Counted from the first letter of the stretch, positions 26,804-35,319 are shown. The stretch is 40,663 nucleotides of DNA from Hyphomicrobium sp. (GCF_003987855.1 NZ_RXIZ01000022.1:101939-142601); one strand, 5' to 3'. The notes: generated by a model not told the origin, from the sequence alone. Translations and numbers: made by a program.

Positions 26804-27662
26804 TCGAAGCTGCTTTCTGGACGGAGACTTTGTCGGCCTGACGCGCAAGCAGACGGTCGACAAATTCCATTGTCCGGTCAACAACATAGCCGCGCTGACG
26901 GTCCAGCGTCACCAGGTGGTAGCTGTCGTCAAGCACTGAGACTTCAACCAAGCCACCGAGACGGCGCTGGAGCGCCATGGTGTTCTTGATGTCGCTCTGG
27001 TCATCGTGACGGGGGTGGAAGATCAACGTGTGAAGTTTGACCAGCGACAGCATTGGGCGAACGTTCCTGACTAGCGACAGGAACTCATAAACCGTGCCAC
27101 CGCCCCGCTCAGTGATATCGGCCGGGAGGTTGTCCGAACCGCGCATCGATTCGAGTGCGAAGTTACGAACACGCTCGTCCTTGATGCCGTAAGGAGCCGG
27201 CGTGCGGAACTTGAAGAGCCGCGCCGTCCACTTGTCGGTGACGAGATGGAAGAGCTTGATGGTCTTCGGAATGGCCCAGCCGTTCACGGACAGGGTCGGA
27301 GCGAAGAGCATCAAACCGCAGGCTTGATCCTGCCGGTAAGCTGCGAGCCTCAAGGCCAGGATAGATCCCGCCGAAGCACCGCCAATGATGATGTTATCGC
27401 AAACCGACCGCATGTGATCGAAAGCGGCTGCGACGGACTTGTACCAGTCCTGCCAAGTCGACAATCCGGAGATGTCGGTGCCGAACGTCAGCCCCGGGAC
27501 GACCGGACAATAAACAGTCATACCCTTGCGTGAGAGCGCATGCGCGACTGCTTTCATCTCAAGCGGCGAACCCCCAAGAGAATGGATCAGAAGCACACCC
27601 GAACGGCCGCCGGGGATGTACAGACTTCCACGAGGGGCCTGAAATTTTTCTTTGTTTTTCAT
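26772..27662 (-). CDS. Alpha/beta hydrolase (carboxylesterase / monoacylglycerol lipase-like)
   Basis: A 296-residue alpha/beta hydrolase. The N-terminal strand GVLLIHSLGGSPLEMK gives the oxyanion loop, and the nucleophile elbow is GGASAGSI (Ser in GxSxG). The acid is probably in HPRHDDQSD, and the catalytic His in DDSYHLVTLDRQ, both in family-standard positions. It resembles Est30-type carboxylesterases and monoglyceride lipases; the natural substrate is not predictable. No signal peptide. The 3' end overlaps the convergent DUF2147 gene by 32 bases, with both stops read inside the other gene's tail. Confidence 0.88.
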   Translation of the reverse strand: MKNKEKFQAPRGSLYIPGGRSGVLLIHSLGGSPLEMKAVAHALSRKGMTVYCPVVPGLTFGTDISGLSTWQDWYKSVAAAFDHMRSVCDNIIIGGASAGSILALRLAAYRQDQACGLMLFAPTLSVNGWAIPKTIKLFHLVTDKWTARLFKFRTPAPYGIKDERVRNFALESMRGSDNLPADITERGGGTVYEFLSLVRNVRPMLSLVKLHTLIFHPRHDDQSDIKNTMALQRRLGGLVEVSVLDDSYHLVTLDRQRGYVVDRTMEFVDRLLARQADKVSVQKAASTSSKQLGAAE

Positions 27663-28118
27663 TACCTACGTTGAACTCGTTATTTCCCTGCCGCAGGCTC
27701 TTACGACGCGGCTGCTTCAGATGCTAACGCAACTTTGTCGCGTCGCCGTAGATTTGAGCTTCTTTGCAGATTCCCGTAGTTGAGACGTGGATTGTGAAGC
27801 TATTACGAAGTTACTGAAAACACCATACGTTTTGACATCTGGTTACTGCTGTTTGGTTAAGCTGGACGTCATGCCGCGCCTCTTCTTTGATAATGTGTTG
27901 CTGCATTGCAGCACACGATTGCGGACCGGCTGAATTTTCCCGTGAAGATAGTAGTTTCCTCTCACATCATCATATGACGTCTGAGATCCCCCTATGACGC
28001 TCAAATTTAGGCCGAAAGCCACTGTTCCCACGCAATCTTAAGCATATACTCCTCGCCAATTTACCGGCCGCAGGTTCGCATAACGCTGCTTGCCGGATTT
28101 GGTTAGGGCTGGGCTGCA
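27663..28118. other. Divergent intergenic region with a palindrome
   Basis: A 456-base AT-richer gap between the hydrolase and the 603-residue protein gene. It contains a consensus-like TTGACA at 27832-27837 with only a weak downstream -10. A 22-base imperfect palindrome lies at 27895-27916, whose core TGCTGCA-T-TGCAGCA (27899-27913) is perfect. No convincing coding sequence was found on either strand. Confidence 0.4.
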
Positions 28119-29930
28119 GTGGCATTTTCGTTCCGTTCGCCTTTTACGTTACTGACTGCAGCAGCTGTAATTTCAGGCCAGATCGTCTCCCTCTCGGCAT
28201 TTGCGCAGCCAATCAGCCGCGCAGAGTACGAAGCTTGCCAAGCCAAAGACGACAACGCGCTAAGGACGGCAGTCGTTGCCATTGCGACTGATGCCCTCAC
28301 CAACGGCACGAGGTCCCTCGACTATCGCGCGCTTGTCGCCGAGCAGTGGCGGGTACGAAATCTCGACCAGATCATCGATACTAGGGTCGATATTGCGATT
28401 AGCGATGTCACCAACGAGACAAGCTGGTCGGACAGGCTCCAGTCTCTCGCTTACAGCGAAAAGGCTCAGCAGCTCGCGACGATGGTCGCAGAGAGGGTGT
28501 ACCGCTCAGACGCGGTGAAGACAGGCATCGAGGAGCTGGCCGCGGGCGTCGCAAAAGAGGTCGGCAAGACCATCGAATTTGCCAGTTCGGACGCGGCTCA
28601 GCCTTTACTTGATTGCCTCAAGGCCTACGTCGGGCCCAGGTACGGCTCCGCCGTCGCCAGTGCGCTTGCCGGGGACGCCAGCAAGGGCGTTATCGTCGAT
28701 CCGAGCAAGGGCTCCGGCAACGTTTCAGCGGGCTCAGTCTTGAATGAGACTAGCGGTGGTCTCGCAGGCGCGACAATTCTCATCGTGCGCCGCCAGCTTG
28801 CAAATTTGGCTTCCCGTGTCGGTCAACGCATCGTTGGCAGCGTCCTGTCCCGCTTGGTTTCGGTCGTTGCCGGCGGCGTCGGCCTAGTGCTGATCGCCAA
28901 GGATCTGTGGGACTTCCGAAACGGCGTGCTGCCGATCATCGCCCAAGAGATGAAGGCGCCTGCAACGAAAGACAAAGTGAAGGATGAGCTCGCCATCACG
29001 CTAAATCAGCAGATGAACGACCACGTCAAGGAGATTGCCGAGGCGGCGGCGGATCAGGTCATCGAGGTATGGCAATCATTTCGTCGGGCTCACGCGCTGG
29101 TGTTGCGGCTCGCTGAGCAAAACGGCGAATTCCGTGCTTTCCTCGATGGCGTCAAGCCCGAGGCCCTCCCGCGCCTCGACGAGGTCGTATCGATCCTCAT
29201 GGCGTCCGAGGGTGAAGGCGCCATACTGAAAAGGCTGCAGGACGGTTCGCTCAATGCGGCCGTTCACCTGATGCCCGAGAAGGGAATGGAGATCGCGCGC
29301 GATCTTAAATCGATACAAGCGGGTCTGGACTGGTCGGCGCTGGCAGGCGATCAGCTTCCCACTGTCGTCAATTACGAGTTGCACAAGCGAATCGAGCCGA
29401 AGGATCTCACACGCGCGTCTCTCGATCGCATCCTTGCGCTACAAGACCGAACAGCGATCATCAAAATTGCCAGCGTGCCGGCCAGCGCTCGCGATCTTCT
29501 CTTCACGCTCAACTCTAACGACCTCAATGCTCTGCTGAGATCGCTCTCCGACGACGAGCTTGAGGCCCTTGCAGGCTATCTTTCAGGATTGAAGCCCGGA
29601 GCCCGCGAGAAGGTCTTGCAACTCGTCGCTGCCGAGCCCGTCAAGATGCAAGTCTTGGCGTCCAAGCGTGTCCGCGAACGAATCATCGGGAGCCGGGACC
29701 AATCGGCGGCGGTGGACATGATGCTTGCTCCCAATCTTGGGCTTTCGACCGGCGCGCTCGTCAGGGATGCGACGTTGGCATGGGAAGGCCGAGTCGACCC
29801 GTTTCTGCTTTGGGACAAACACCCGGCTGCCGCCTCGCTGGCCGGAATTCTCGGGCTCATAATGCTCTTCTGGGTCGGCCGGCTGTTTCGGCCGCGAAGG
29901 ATTTCCGGGCCACAGCCCGGCCGCACCTAG
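28119..29930 (+). CDS. Uncharacterised secreted, C-terminally membrane-anchored helical protein
   Basis: A 603-residue protein that I do not recognise. The signal peptide ends SAFAQP. Two hydrophobic stretches lie mid-protein (LAGATILIVRRQLANLA and LVSVVAGGVGLVLIAKDLW, about 215-265). A long, highly charged helical region follows. A single membrane helix sits near the end (LAGILGLIMLFWVGRLF) with a basic tail. Residues of about 440-530 show repeated short helices (ARDLLFTLNSNDLNALLRS, DDELEALAGYLSGLKPG) reminiscent of FliG or MgtE N-terminal superhelices; that likeness is inference. It starts with GTG at 28119 with AGGG about ten bases upstream. It stands alone between non-coding flanks. Confidence 0.8.
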   Translation: MAFSFRSPFTLLTAAAVISGQIVSLSAFAQPISRAEYEACQAKDDNALRTAVVAIATDALTNGTRSLDYRALVAEQWRVRNLDQIIDTRVDIAISDVTNETSWSDRLQSLAYSEKAQQLATMVAERVYRSDAVKTGIEELAAGVAKEVGKTIEFASSDAAQPLLDCLKAYVGPRYGSAVASALAGDASKGVIVDPSKGSGNVSAGSVLNETSGGLAGATILIVRRQLANLASRVGQRIVGSVLSRLVSVVAGGVGLVLIAKDLWDFRNGVLPIIAQEMKAPATKDKVKDELAITLNQQMNDHVKEIAEAAADQVIEVWQSFRRAHALVLRLAEQNGEFRAFLDGVKPEALPRLDEVVSILMASEGEGAILKRLQDGSLNAAVHLMPEKGMEIARDLKSIQAGLDWSALAGDQLPTVVNYELHKRIEPKDLTRASLDRILALQDRTAIIKIASVPASARDLLFTLNSNDLNALLRSLSDDELEALAGYLSGLKPGAREKVLQLVAAEPVKMQVLASKRVRERIIGSRDQSAAVDMMLAPNLGLSTGALVRDATLAWEGRVDPFLLWDKHPAAASLAGILGLIMLFWVGRLFRPRRISGPQPGRT

Positions 29931-30080
29931 CCACAGTTCCCCAGCTTTCCACATCAATCCGCCCAGCGTCGTCTCGGCTATGACAGCTGGCTGCTATAAG
30001 GATTCGCGAATATAGGCCTGCGACCCAGAGGGGGGGTGGATATGCGCGTTCGTTTAAGAGGCGAGGAGGGGACTCACGAC

Positions 30081-30257
30081 ATGGGATTGAAGGCACCGGG
30101 CATCATTACGTTCATGTTGTCAGTCATTCTGACCGTGATCGTGCTGATGTCGAAATGGTTCGGCGCGGAGATCCCCGGCCTGACCGGCAATGAATCCTGG
30201 GCCATGCTGGGGTCGTATACGCTGCTGATGCTCGGCTGCATGGTCAGGGGCATGTAA
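30081..30257 (+). CDS. Small two-helix membrane protein
   Basis: A 58-residue protein from ATG 30081, with GGAGGGG nine bases upstream. It is almost all membrane: a first helix ITFMLSVILTVIVLMSKWF, a short loop EIPGLTGNES and a second helix WAMLGSYTLLMLGCMV. The frame is open further upstream to 30036, but that extension lacks a ribosome site. Function is unknown. It lies 150 bases after the 603-residue protein gene on the same strand. Confidence 0.75.
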   Translation: MGLKAPGIITFMLSVILTVIVLMSKWFGAEIPGLTGNESWAMLGSYTLLMLGCMVRGM

Positions 30258-30387
30258 TTGAAGGCAGGTCGGCACTTGACCCGCCGGTCGCCACTGCAGC
30301 GGCAGCGTCTGCCCAATTCATGTGCGCTGGTGTCGCGCGGCATCCCGTGATCTGGAGCGTTGCCGTTGGCATAACTATCCAAACGGC

Positions 30388-30600
30388 ATGGCGAAAGAAA
30401 TATCCGAAGTCTTTGCTCGTCGCGCCCGGCTTTCATCAAAAGCCATCGTGACGGCTATCATGCTGACACTTGCTGCGCTCGTGGCGGTGGCTATCGCCGC
30501 GCGGCAAGAGCGGCAGGCTTCGTCGCTGAAGGACCTCGATCCCGTGACCCGCTTGTCGATCGGGACTGGCTCAGGCCTCGTGCCGGTCGTCAACAGATAG
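30388..30600 (+). CDS. Small single-helix membrane protein (tentative)
   Basis: A 70-residue frame from ATG 30388. It has a basic N-terminus (FARRARLSSK), one helix (AIVTAIMLTLAALVAVAIAA) and a short soluble tail. The ribosome site is poor, and the last 30 bases overlap the end of the convergent pabB-pabC gene. The amphiphilic layout looks genuine, but the evidence is limited. Confidence 0.5.
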   Translation: MAKEISEVFARRARLSSKAIVTAIMLTLAALVAVAIAARQERQASSLKDLDPVTRLSIGTGSGLVPVVNR

Positions 30601-32478
30601 CCGTGGCACAAGGGGTTTGGCGCGCACGAGACCTCGGACGGAATTTCCAAGATAGATTGTCTTTGCGGCGTTCACGTCGTCGATGGTCAGACGCGCTTCG
30701 AGCGCACGCCCTTCATCGATCAAAGCCGCGCGCAGCGTACCTGGCAACAATCCTGCCGAGAGACGCGGCGTAAGCAGCTGGCCGTCGCGCTCTATGAAGA
30801 TCGAGGTGCGGCTTCCTTCCGCCAGTTCCCCATCCTCGTTCAGGTAGATGACTTCATCGGCCCCGAGCGTGTCGGCGTAGTGTTTCCATTCGCGGTCATA
30901 AAGCTCGCGCCGCGTTGTCTTGTGATACAGAAAGAGGTCGTTGCTGTTGAGGCGAGTGTCGGACACGACATACCGCATGACGGCGTCTGCCGCAGTCTCC
31001 GCTTGCGGTGTTGCGGTTGCGGTCACCATTCCATCTTCATCAAGAAGCAGCCGCACGCGCAGTCGCTCGTGAGGCGCCGTCGCGATCGCAGCATCAAGCG
31101 CGTCGCGCACTTTGACGGCGTCGTAGGCGAAACCAAAATACGCAGCTGACGCAGCGAGGCGAGCCAGGTGATAGCCCTTCAGCCAAAGCCCCTCGCCGGG
31201 AACATACAGCATCGTCTCGATCAACTCGAAGCGGCGCACCGGGTCCGTGAGGAATTTCATTTTGAGAAGGCATTCGGCGTATTCCTTCGCGCCATCAGAA
31301 TCGGCCACCACGCCGGATCCGATGCCCATCTCTCCTGAGCCTTTCCGGTCGATGATTGCTGTTCGAATCGCGACGTTGAACTGAGCGCTCCCATCGGGGG
31401 AATAGCGGCCGATCGCGCCGCAGTACACGCCCCGCGGTTCCGTCTCCAGTTCGCGAATGAGTTCCATCGCGCGGATCTTGGGTGCCCCCGTAATCGACCC
31501 GGGCGGGAAGATCGCCTTCAAAATATCGACAATGCCCACGCCGTCCTTCAGATGCGCCTGAACGCCGGACGTCATCTGGTGAAGAGTTTTGAATGTCTCG
31601 ACGGTAAAGAGGTCGGTGACATTCACGGAGCCAAGATCAGCGATGCGGCCGAGATCGTTTCGCATGAGGTCGACGATCATCAGGTTTTCCGCCCTGTTCT
31701 TCACGTCTTTTGAGAGGGCCGTGCGGACTTCTGCTTCTCCTTCAGGAGTGCCGGCTCGAGGCGCCGTCCCCTTCATCGGCCGCGTCTCGATGAGACGGTC
31801 GTGCTGGTTTATGAAAAGTTCGGGTGACGCGGACAAGATGGTCGCATCCCCAGTGTCAACGAGGGCCGCATAGGCGACGCGCTGCTTCAAGCGGAGATCG
31901 CGATAGAGCGCGAGCGGCGAGCCTTCTAAATTGAACTTGGCCTTGAAGGTCAGGTTGAGCTGATAGATGTCGCCGCTTCTGATGTTCTTCTGCACCTGTT
32001 CAAAGCGCTGAACATAAGCGTCTCTATCCCAGCTGCGGGCGAGTTCGCCTAACGTCGGATTCCCGATCGCTTCGTCCGTGAGCCAGCCTTGGACCTCGGC
32101 ACCCGATAATTGTCGGGGCGCTGTATAAAGGCCGAACCAAAGCAACGGGACCTTGCGATTCGGCGGCAGAAGATGAGCAAGCTTGGGCTCGAGCAGATAG
32201 CCAAGCTCATACGAGAAAAATCCCGCCGCGTGGAGACCGCCAGAAACACCCGCCTGGAGCGCAGAAAGGGCGGCGCCCACCTCTTCCGGCGCATCGGCCC
32301 GGATGATCTGCGTCGGCTTTTCGAACAGCTCGGAGACGGCATCGATGTTCGTGCTGTTGTCGAGCAGCACGAAACCTTCCGCGAGAGCTGGCGACTTCGG
32401 CTTCGCGCCGCCGTCAGAGGCCGCGCCGTTCGGTGTCGCGGAAGGAGCGGCGGCGAATTTGGGTGAACTTGACTGCAT
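30571..32478 (-). CDS. pabB: Fused aminodeoxychorismate synthase component I / 4-amino-4-deoxychorismate lyase
   Basis: A 635-residue two-domain enzyme for p-aminobenzoate in folate synthesis. Residues of about 35-390 are the chorismate-binding PabB domain, with RPMKGTAPR (the active lysine of the PIKGT-type motif), ENLMIVDLMRNDLG and PPGSITGAPK. Residues of about 400-635 are a class IV aminotransferase-like PabC domain, with LFLYHKTTRRELYDRE (PLP lysine region) and EVIYLNEDGELAEGSRTSIF. A Ser/Ala/Pro-rich leader of about 30 residues precedes the enzyme. PabA would be elsewhere. The start is ATG 32478, 111 bases after the small 2TM gene. Confidence 0.95.
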   Translation of the reverse strand: MQSSSPKFAAAPSATPNGAASDGGAKPKSPALAEGFVLLDNSTNIDAVSELFEKPTQIIRADAPEEVGAALSALQAGVSGGLHAAGFFSYELGYLLEPKLAHLLPPNRKVPLLWFGLYTAPRQLSGAEVQGWLTDEAIGNPTLGELARSWDRDAYVQRFEQVQKNIRSGDIYQLNLTFKAKFNLEGSPLALYRDLRLKQRVAYAALVDTGDATILSASPELFINQHDRLIETRPMKGTAPRAGTPEGEAEVRTALSKDVKNRAENLMIVDLMRNDLGRIADLGSVNVTDLFTVETFKTLHQMTSGVQAHLKDGVGIVDILKAIFPPGSITGAPKIRAMELIRELETEPRGVYCGAIGRYSPDGSAQFNVAIRTAIIDRKGSGEMGIGSGVVADSDGAKEYAECLLKMKFLTDPVRRFELIETMLYVPGEGLWLKGYHLARLAASAAYFGFAYDAVKVRDALDAAIATAPHERLRVRLLLDEDGMVTATATPQAETAADAVMRYVVSDTRLNSNDLFLYHKTTRRELYDREWKHYADTLGADEVIYLNEDGELAEGSRTSIFIERDGQLLTPRLSAGLLPGTLRAALIDEGRALEARLTIDDVNAAKTIYLGNSVRGLVRAKPLVPRLSVDDRHEA

Positions 32479-32589
32479 GGGCCGCTTCTAACGCGGCGAA
32501 GGCGGGATTTCCATAAGCTGTTCGCAGAGAGAGTGCCTCTGTTGATGCAGCAAGCGGTCGCGCCGCGATCTCCACCCAGAACCGATCCA

Positions 32590-32856
32590 TCAGCGACGCC
32601 GGAATTGCTCCGGGGGCGGGCGACGCAGAGGCCGCGGGCCTTTTGAAGCGGCATAGCCGTGAGCAGCGAGGCCGATGCCCCAGCCCAAAAGGGGCCAGAA
32701 GAACCAAAGGTGCTCCGGATGCATTAGGTTGACGACGAGGAGGATGCCATTGACGACCAGATAGGCCAGAAAATGGTATCTGAATCCCTGGTCTTGCCAG
32801 AGCTTGTTTATCATATCCGTGTCCATCCCATCGCTTGAGCTGGCGAAGGCCATCAT
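32590..32856 (-). CDS. 2TM-domain small membrane protein
   Basis: An 88-residue protein with two helices (FLAYLVVNGILLVVNLM and LWFFWPLLGWGIGLAAHGY) preceded by WQDQGFRYHF and followed by a basic tail. The HLWFFWPLLGWGIGLA.H motif is typical of the 2TM domain family seen as a stand-alone protein or attached to histidine kinases. Two starts are possible, the ATG pair at 32856 or ATG 32826; neither has a strong ribosome site. Function is unknown. Confidence 0.75.
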   Translation of the reverse strand: MMAFASSSDGMDTDMINKLWQDQGFRYHFLAYLVVNGILLVVNLMHPEHLWFFWPLLGWGIGLAAHGYAASKGPRPLRRPPPEQFRRR

Positions 32857-33023
32857 TCGCCGCCATGTATCTTACCTCTACAGGGCGCGACAATTCACGG
32901 GTAGCCCCGCACACCGTTAATATTCTGCCGCACGCTTACAATGTAGGGATCCAGCGGCGAGGTTCTGCGTTGATCCTCGTCATACCCTCGGGCCAGACTG
33001 CCCGAGATGTCCTGGAGGCGCCG

Positions 33024-33221
33024 GTGAACAAAGAAAAATCCAAGGCCGAAATCGACAAGCAGCTCAATGAAGCTCTCGAAGAGACGTTTCCAGGTAGTGA
33101 CGCTATTGCAGTAGATCGCCAGAGCGGCGACGTGGTCCGGCCCCTCGGCCGCAAGCCACCGATCATCGACAAGCAATTGGTAGAAAAACTTGCCGAAGAG
33201 GCGAAGGCAAAGAAGAACTGA
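33024..33221 (+). CDS. Small conserved acidic/basic protein with ETFPxSD motif
   Basis: A 65-residue soluble protein. The GTG start at 33024 has GGAGG six bases upstream, which decides it over longer frames to 32835. It carries LNEALEETFPGSDAIAV, a motif common in short Hyphomicrobiales proteins of unknown function, then a Lys-rich C-terminus. It is divergent from the 2TM gene. Confidence 0.75.
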   Translation: MNKEKSKAEIDKQLNEALEETFPGSDAIAVDRQSGDVVRPLGRKPPIIDKQLVEKLAEEAKAKKN

Positions 33222-33251
33222 CAGTACGAATGTTGGAGCGGTTCGGCTCGA

Positions 33252-33458
33252 TTACCGGGCTGAGGTCCCGGAGGCAGTGATCGTTTGTGAGCTCGGCTGC
33301 GATGAATGACTTCCGCCGCGGCCAAAAAATACGGAGCCTGCCAGCACGACACCGATCAGGAGAACGATCGCACTCGCCCAGCAGGAATTGACAGTCGGGC
33401 GTGGCGGTATGAAATCGCCCGAATGTGACGCAAAGCGAGGATCGATATCGACATCCAT
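33252..33458 (-). CDS. Small single-helix membrane protein
   Basis: A 68-residue protein from ATG 33458, with GGAGG nine bases upstream. A hydrophilic N-terminus (MDVDIDPRFASHSGDFIPPRP) is followed by one helix (WASAIVLLIGVVLAGSVFF) and a Ser/Thr/Gln-rich tail facing the periplasm. Not recognised. It is convergent with the ETFPxSD gene, 30 bases apart. The 156 bases upstream, to the DUF763 stop, show nothing clear. Confidence 0.72.
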   Translation of the reverse strand: MDVDIDPRFASHSGDFIPPRPTVNSCWASAIVLLIGVVLAGSVFFGRGGSHSSQPSSQTITASGTSAR

Positions 33459-33614
33459 GCGCTTTTTCCTCCCACTCAGTCCGCGGTGTTGATCCTAACC
33501 GGGCAGCGAGGAGAAGGTTTCCCCGCCGTCAACCAGACCACGTCCATGCGAAGGTACTCTTCTGCAGGATATCCGCTTCTTGCAGCCTAGGATAGCTTTT
33601 TGCTCCGGCGCGCA

Positions 33615-34862
33615 TTACGAGCCGGTCGCTAATTTGGTTTCTTCCTCCCAACCGAAGACCGAACGCCCTCCAAGTTCGTGAGAAAGCGCGCGCTCGCGGG
33701 CAACATGGCTCGCGAAGGACGGCCCATCAGCGGCCACTTCCAAGCGCCTCGCCTGCTCGTCCAAGCGCTTCAAGGCAGAAAGCATTTCGGTATTTCCGAG
33801 CTTTGCCTTTTGCATCGCAACTTTGAGAACCGAAATCGTCTCATCGTAGACCTTAACCGGCACCGGAAAGGGATGCCGATCCTTGCCGCCCAGCGCCAGT
33901 GAAAAGCGTCCAGGATCCTGAAAGCGATACGGTGCGCCGTGCACAACCTCGGCGACCATCGCGAGTGATTGCACGGTTCTAGCGCCGACCCCCGGCGTAA
34001 GTAGCAGGTCGGGGAAATCTGCCGGCCCCTGCTCGGCGGCGGCCGCAAGCGTTCCATGAAGCCGGCGGATGAAGACGTCGCTCGAACGAACGTCGTGGTG
34101 GGCAGGCATCACCAAGTGCGGCAGTGAAAGCTGAAATTGATCTTTCGGCTCTTCACCCGATTGAGCCATAACTTCCTTGACGATACGGTCAGGCCCGAGA
34201 GTTGCCAGCAAATCAAGCTGGGCTGAACGCGAATGGCTCGCGCGCTGGTCTGTCAGGTTGACGATCTCTCCCTGCGCCGGCCCTTCAATAGCCGCGTGGG
34301 GTTGATCGACAAAACTCGAAAGCGCCTCCGAATGCCAGTGGTAGCGTCGCGCCTGCCGTTTGTCGCCATTCATACCTTGCTGGACCACGGTCCAATGCCC
34401 CTCACGGGTCACGAAGAAGCCGTGCAAATAAAGATCGAAACCGTCTTGGACTGCGGCACTATCAACTTTAGCCACTAAGCGGCTTGCACGTACCAACCCA
34501 TCGGCATCGAGGCCAATACGCTCGCCCAGCGAATTGAGTTCTTCTGGCGTGCGACGCGAGTGACGGCCCCGGCCGCCGCAAACGTAGATTCCGAGTTCGT
34601 CGCGGAGTGGTTCAAGACCGCGCTTCAGTGCCCCTATGACACTCGTCGTGATGCCTGACGAGTGCCAGTCCATGCCCATGACCGAGCCGAAGGACTGGAA
34701 CCAGAAGGGATGGGCCAGCCGGCTCAGCAGCTCGTCACGCCCGTAATGTTCGACGATCGCTTGGCATATAACCGCGCCCAGAGACGACATTCTGCGGGCA
34801 AGCCACGGAGGCACGTGGCCAGTATGGAGTGGGAGGTCAGCACTTCCGGAGCGACGAGCCAT
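33615..34862 (-). CDS. DUF763 family protein with helix-hairpin-helix
   Basis: A 415-residue protein of the DUF763 family, known from bacteria and archaea. Typical marks are the N-terminal RSGSADLPLHTGHVPPWL, then GSVMGMDWHSSGITTSVIGAL, YVCGGRGRHSRRTPEEL and FDLYLHGFFVT. The C-terminal half contains LLLTPGVGARTVQSLAMVAE, a helix-hairpin-helix that usually binds DNA or RNA backbone. Biochemical function is not established; a nucleic-acid role is inferred from the motif. It starts with ATG 34862. A 76-residue frame lies 78 bases upstream on the same strand. Confidence 0.92.
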   Translation of the reverse strand: MARRSGSADLPLHTGHVPPWLARRMSSLGAVICQAIVEHYGRDELLSRLAHPFWFQSFGSVMGMDWHSSGITTSVIGALKRGLEPLRDELGIYVCGGRGRHSRRTPEELNSLGERIGLDADGLVRASRLVAKVDSAAVQDGFDLYLHGFFVTREGHWTVVQQGMNGDKRQARRYHWHSEALSSFVDQPHAAIEGPAQGEIVNLTDQRASHSRSAQLDLLATLGPDRIVKEVMAQSGEEPKDQFQLSLPHLVMPAHHDVRSSDVFIRRLHGTLAAAAEQGPADFPDLLLTPGVGARTVQSLAMVAEVVHGAPYRFQDPGRFSLALGGKDRHPFPVPVKVYDETISVLKVAMQKAKLGNTEMLSALKRLDEQARRLEVAADGPSFASHVARERALSHELGGRSVFGWEEETKLATGS

Positions 34863-34940
34863 ATACTCTCATCGCATATTCGCAGTCGGACAGTCAAAAA
34901 GCAGCGGGCCGAGAGAGACCACCACTCGATGGCCCAACGG

Positions 34941-35171
34941 CTATTTTCGCTGCTGTGCAAGTTCAGCGGAGGTGTGGCGGGGAAACAGCGTCAACACGGG
35001 ACGCCTCAAATCGCTCCGCATGTAAGAGTGCGCAATGTTCTCTTTGACCTGCGTTGCTCCAGGCTCAGCAAGTTTGAGATCTCGAAGTGCCCGCGTAAAG
35101 GCGGCGTCAAACTTTGCCTTTTTCTCAAGCCGGGACGCGCGTGCTCGGCGCGTGAACTCGCTTAGCTTCAT
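34941..35171 (-). CDS. Small basic hypothetical protein upstream of DUF763
   Basis: A 76-residue soluble, basic protein from ATG 35171 with AGGA about eight bases upstream. It is largely helical (FTRRARASRLEKKAKFDAAF), with a His/Arg-rich C-terminus and no membrane segment. Not recognised. Its place just before DUF763 on the same strand suggests one transcript. Coding status rests on start signal and composition only. Confidence 0.45.
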   Translation of the reverse strand: MKLSEFTRRARASRLEKKAKFDAAFTRALRDLKLAEPGATQVKENIAHSYMRSDLRRPVLTLFPRHTSAELAQQRK

Positions 35172-35198
35172 CTACCAGTCCTGTCGAAAGATCCAATT

Positions 35199-35232
35199 GG
35201 AGCACCGGCTAACTGAGGTCCGCCGGTGCTCC
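35199..35232. terminator. Perfect 11-bp hairpin (third of a tandem set on the minus strand)
   Basis: GGAGCACCGGC / GCCGGTGCTCC with a 12-base loop. On the minus strand it is followed by AATTGGATCTTT, a weak T-rich tail, just before the 76-residue gene's ribosome site. Confidence 0.6.
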
Positions 35233-35237
35233 ATAAC

Positions 35238-35258
35238 GAAAGGGTCGATTGCCCTTTC
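35238..35258. terminator. Perfect 7-bp hairpin (second of a tandem set)
   Basis: GAAAGGG / CCCTTTC with a seven-base loop TCGATTG, five bases from the neighbouring 11-bp hairpin. Confidence 0.5.
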
Positions 35259-35292
35259 CAAAAGAGAAAACGCCGCGTCACGCTTGCAGTTC

Positions 35293-35316
35293 CAGGTGCG
35301 CTCTTGTGCGCACCTG
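35293..35316 (-). terminator. Perfect 9-bp hairpin directly after the Ser-rich protein gene
   Basis: CAGGTGCGC / GCGCACCTG with a six-base loop, starting three bases after the stop codon at 35320 on the minus strand. It has no T-run. Its arms share CAGGTGCG with the hairpin at 37822-37852. Confidence 0.55.
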
Positions 35317-35319
35317 TTG

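Noticed and set aside
27871-27933. A 20-codon ATG frame in the gap before the 603-residue protein gene
   Set aside because: It is very short, has only a weak ribosome site and overlaps the palindrome; there is not enough evidence to call it.
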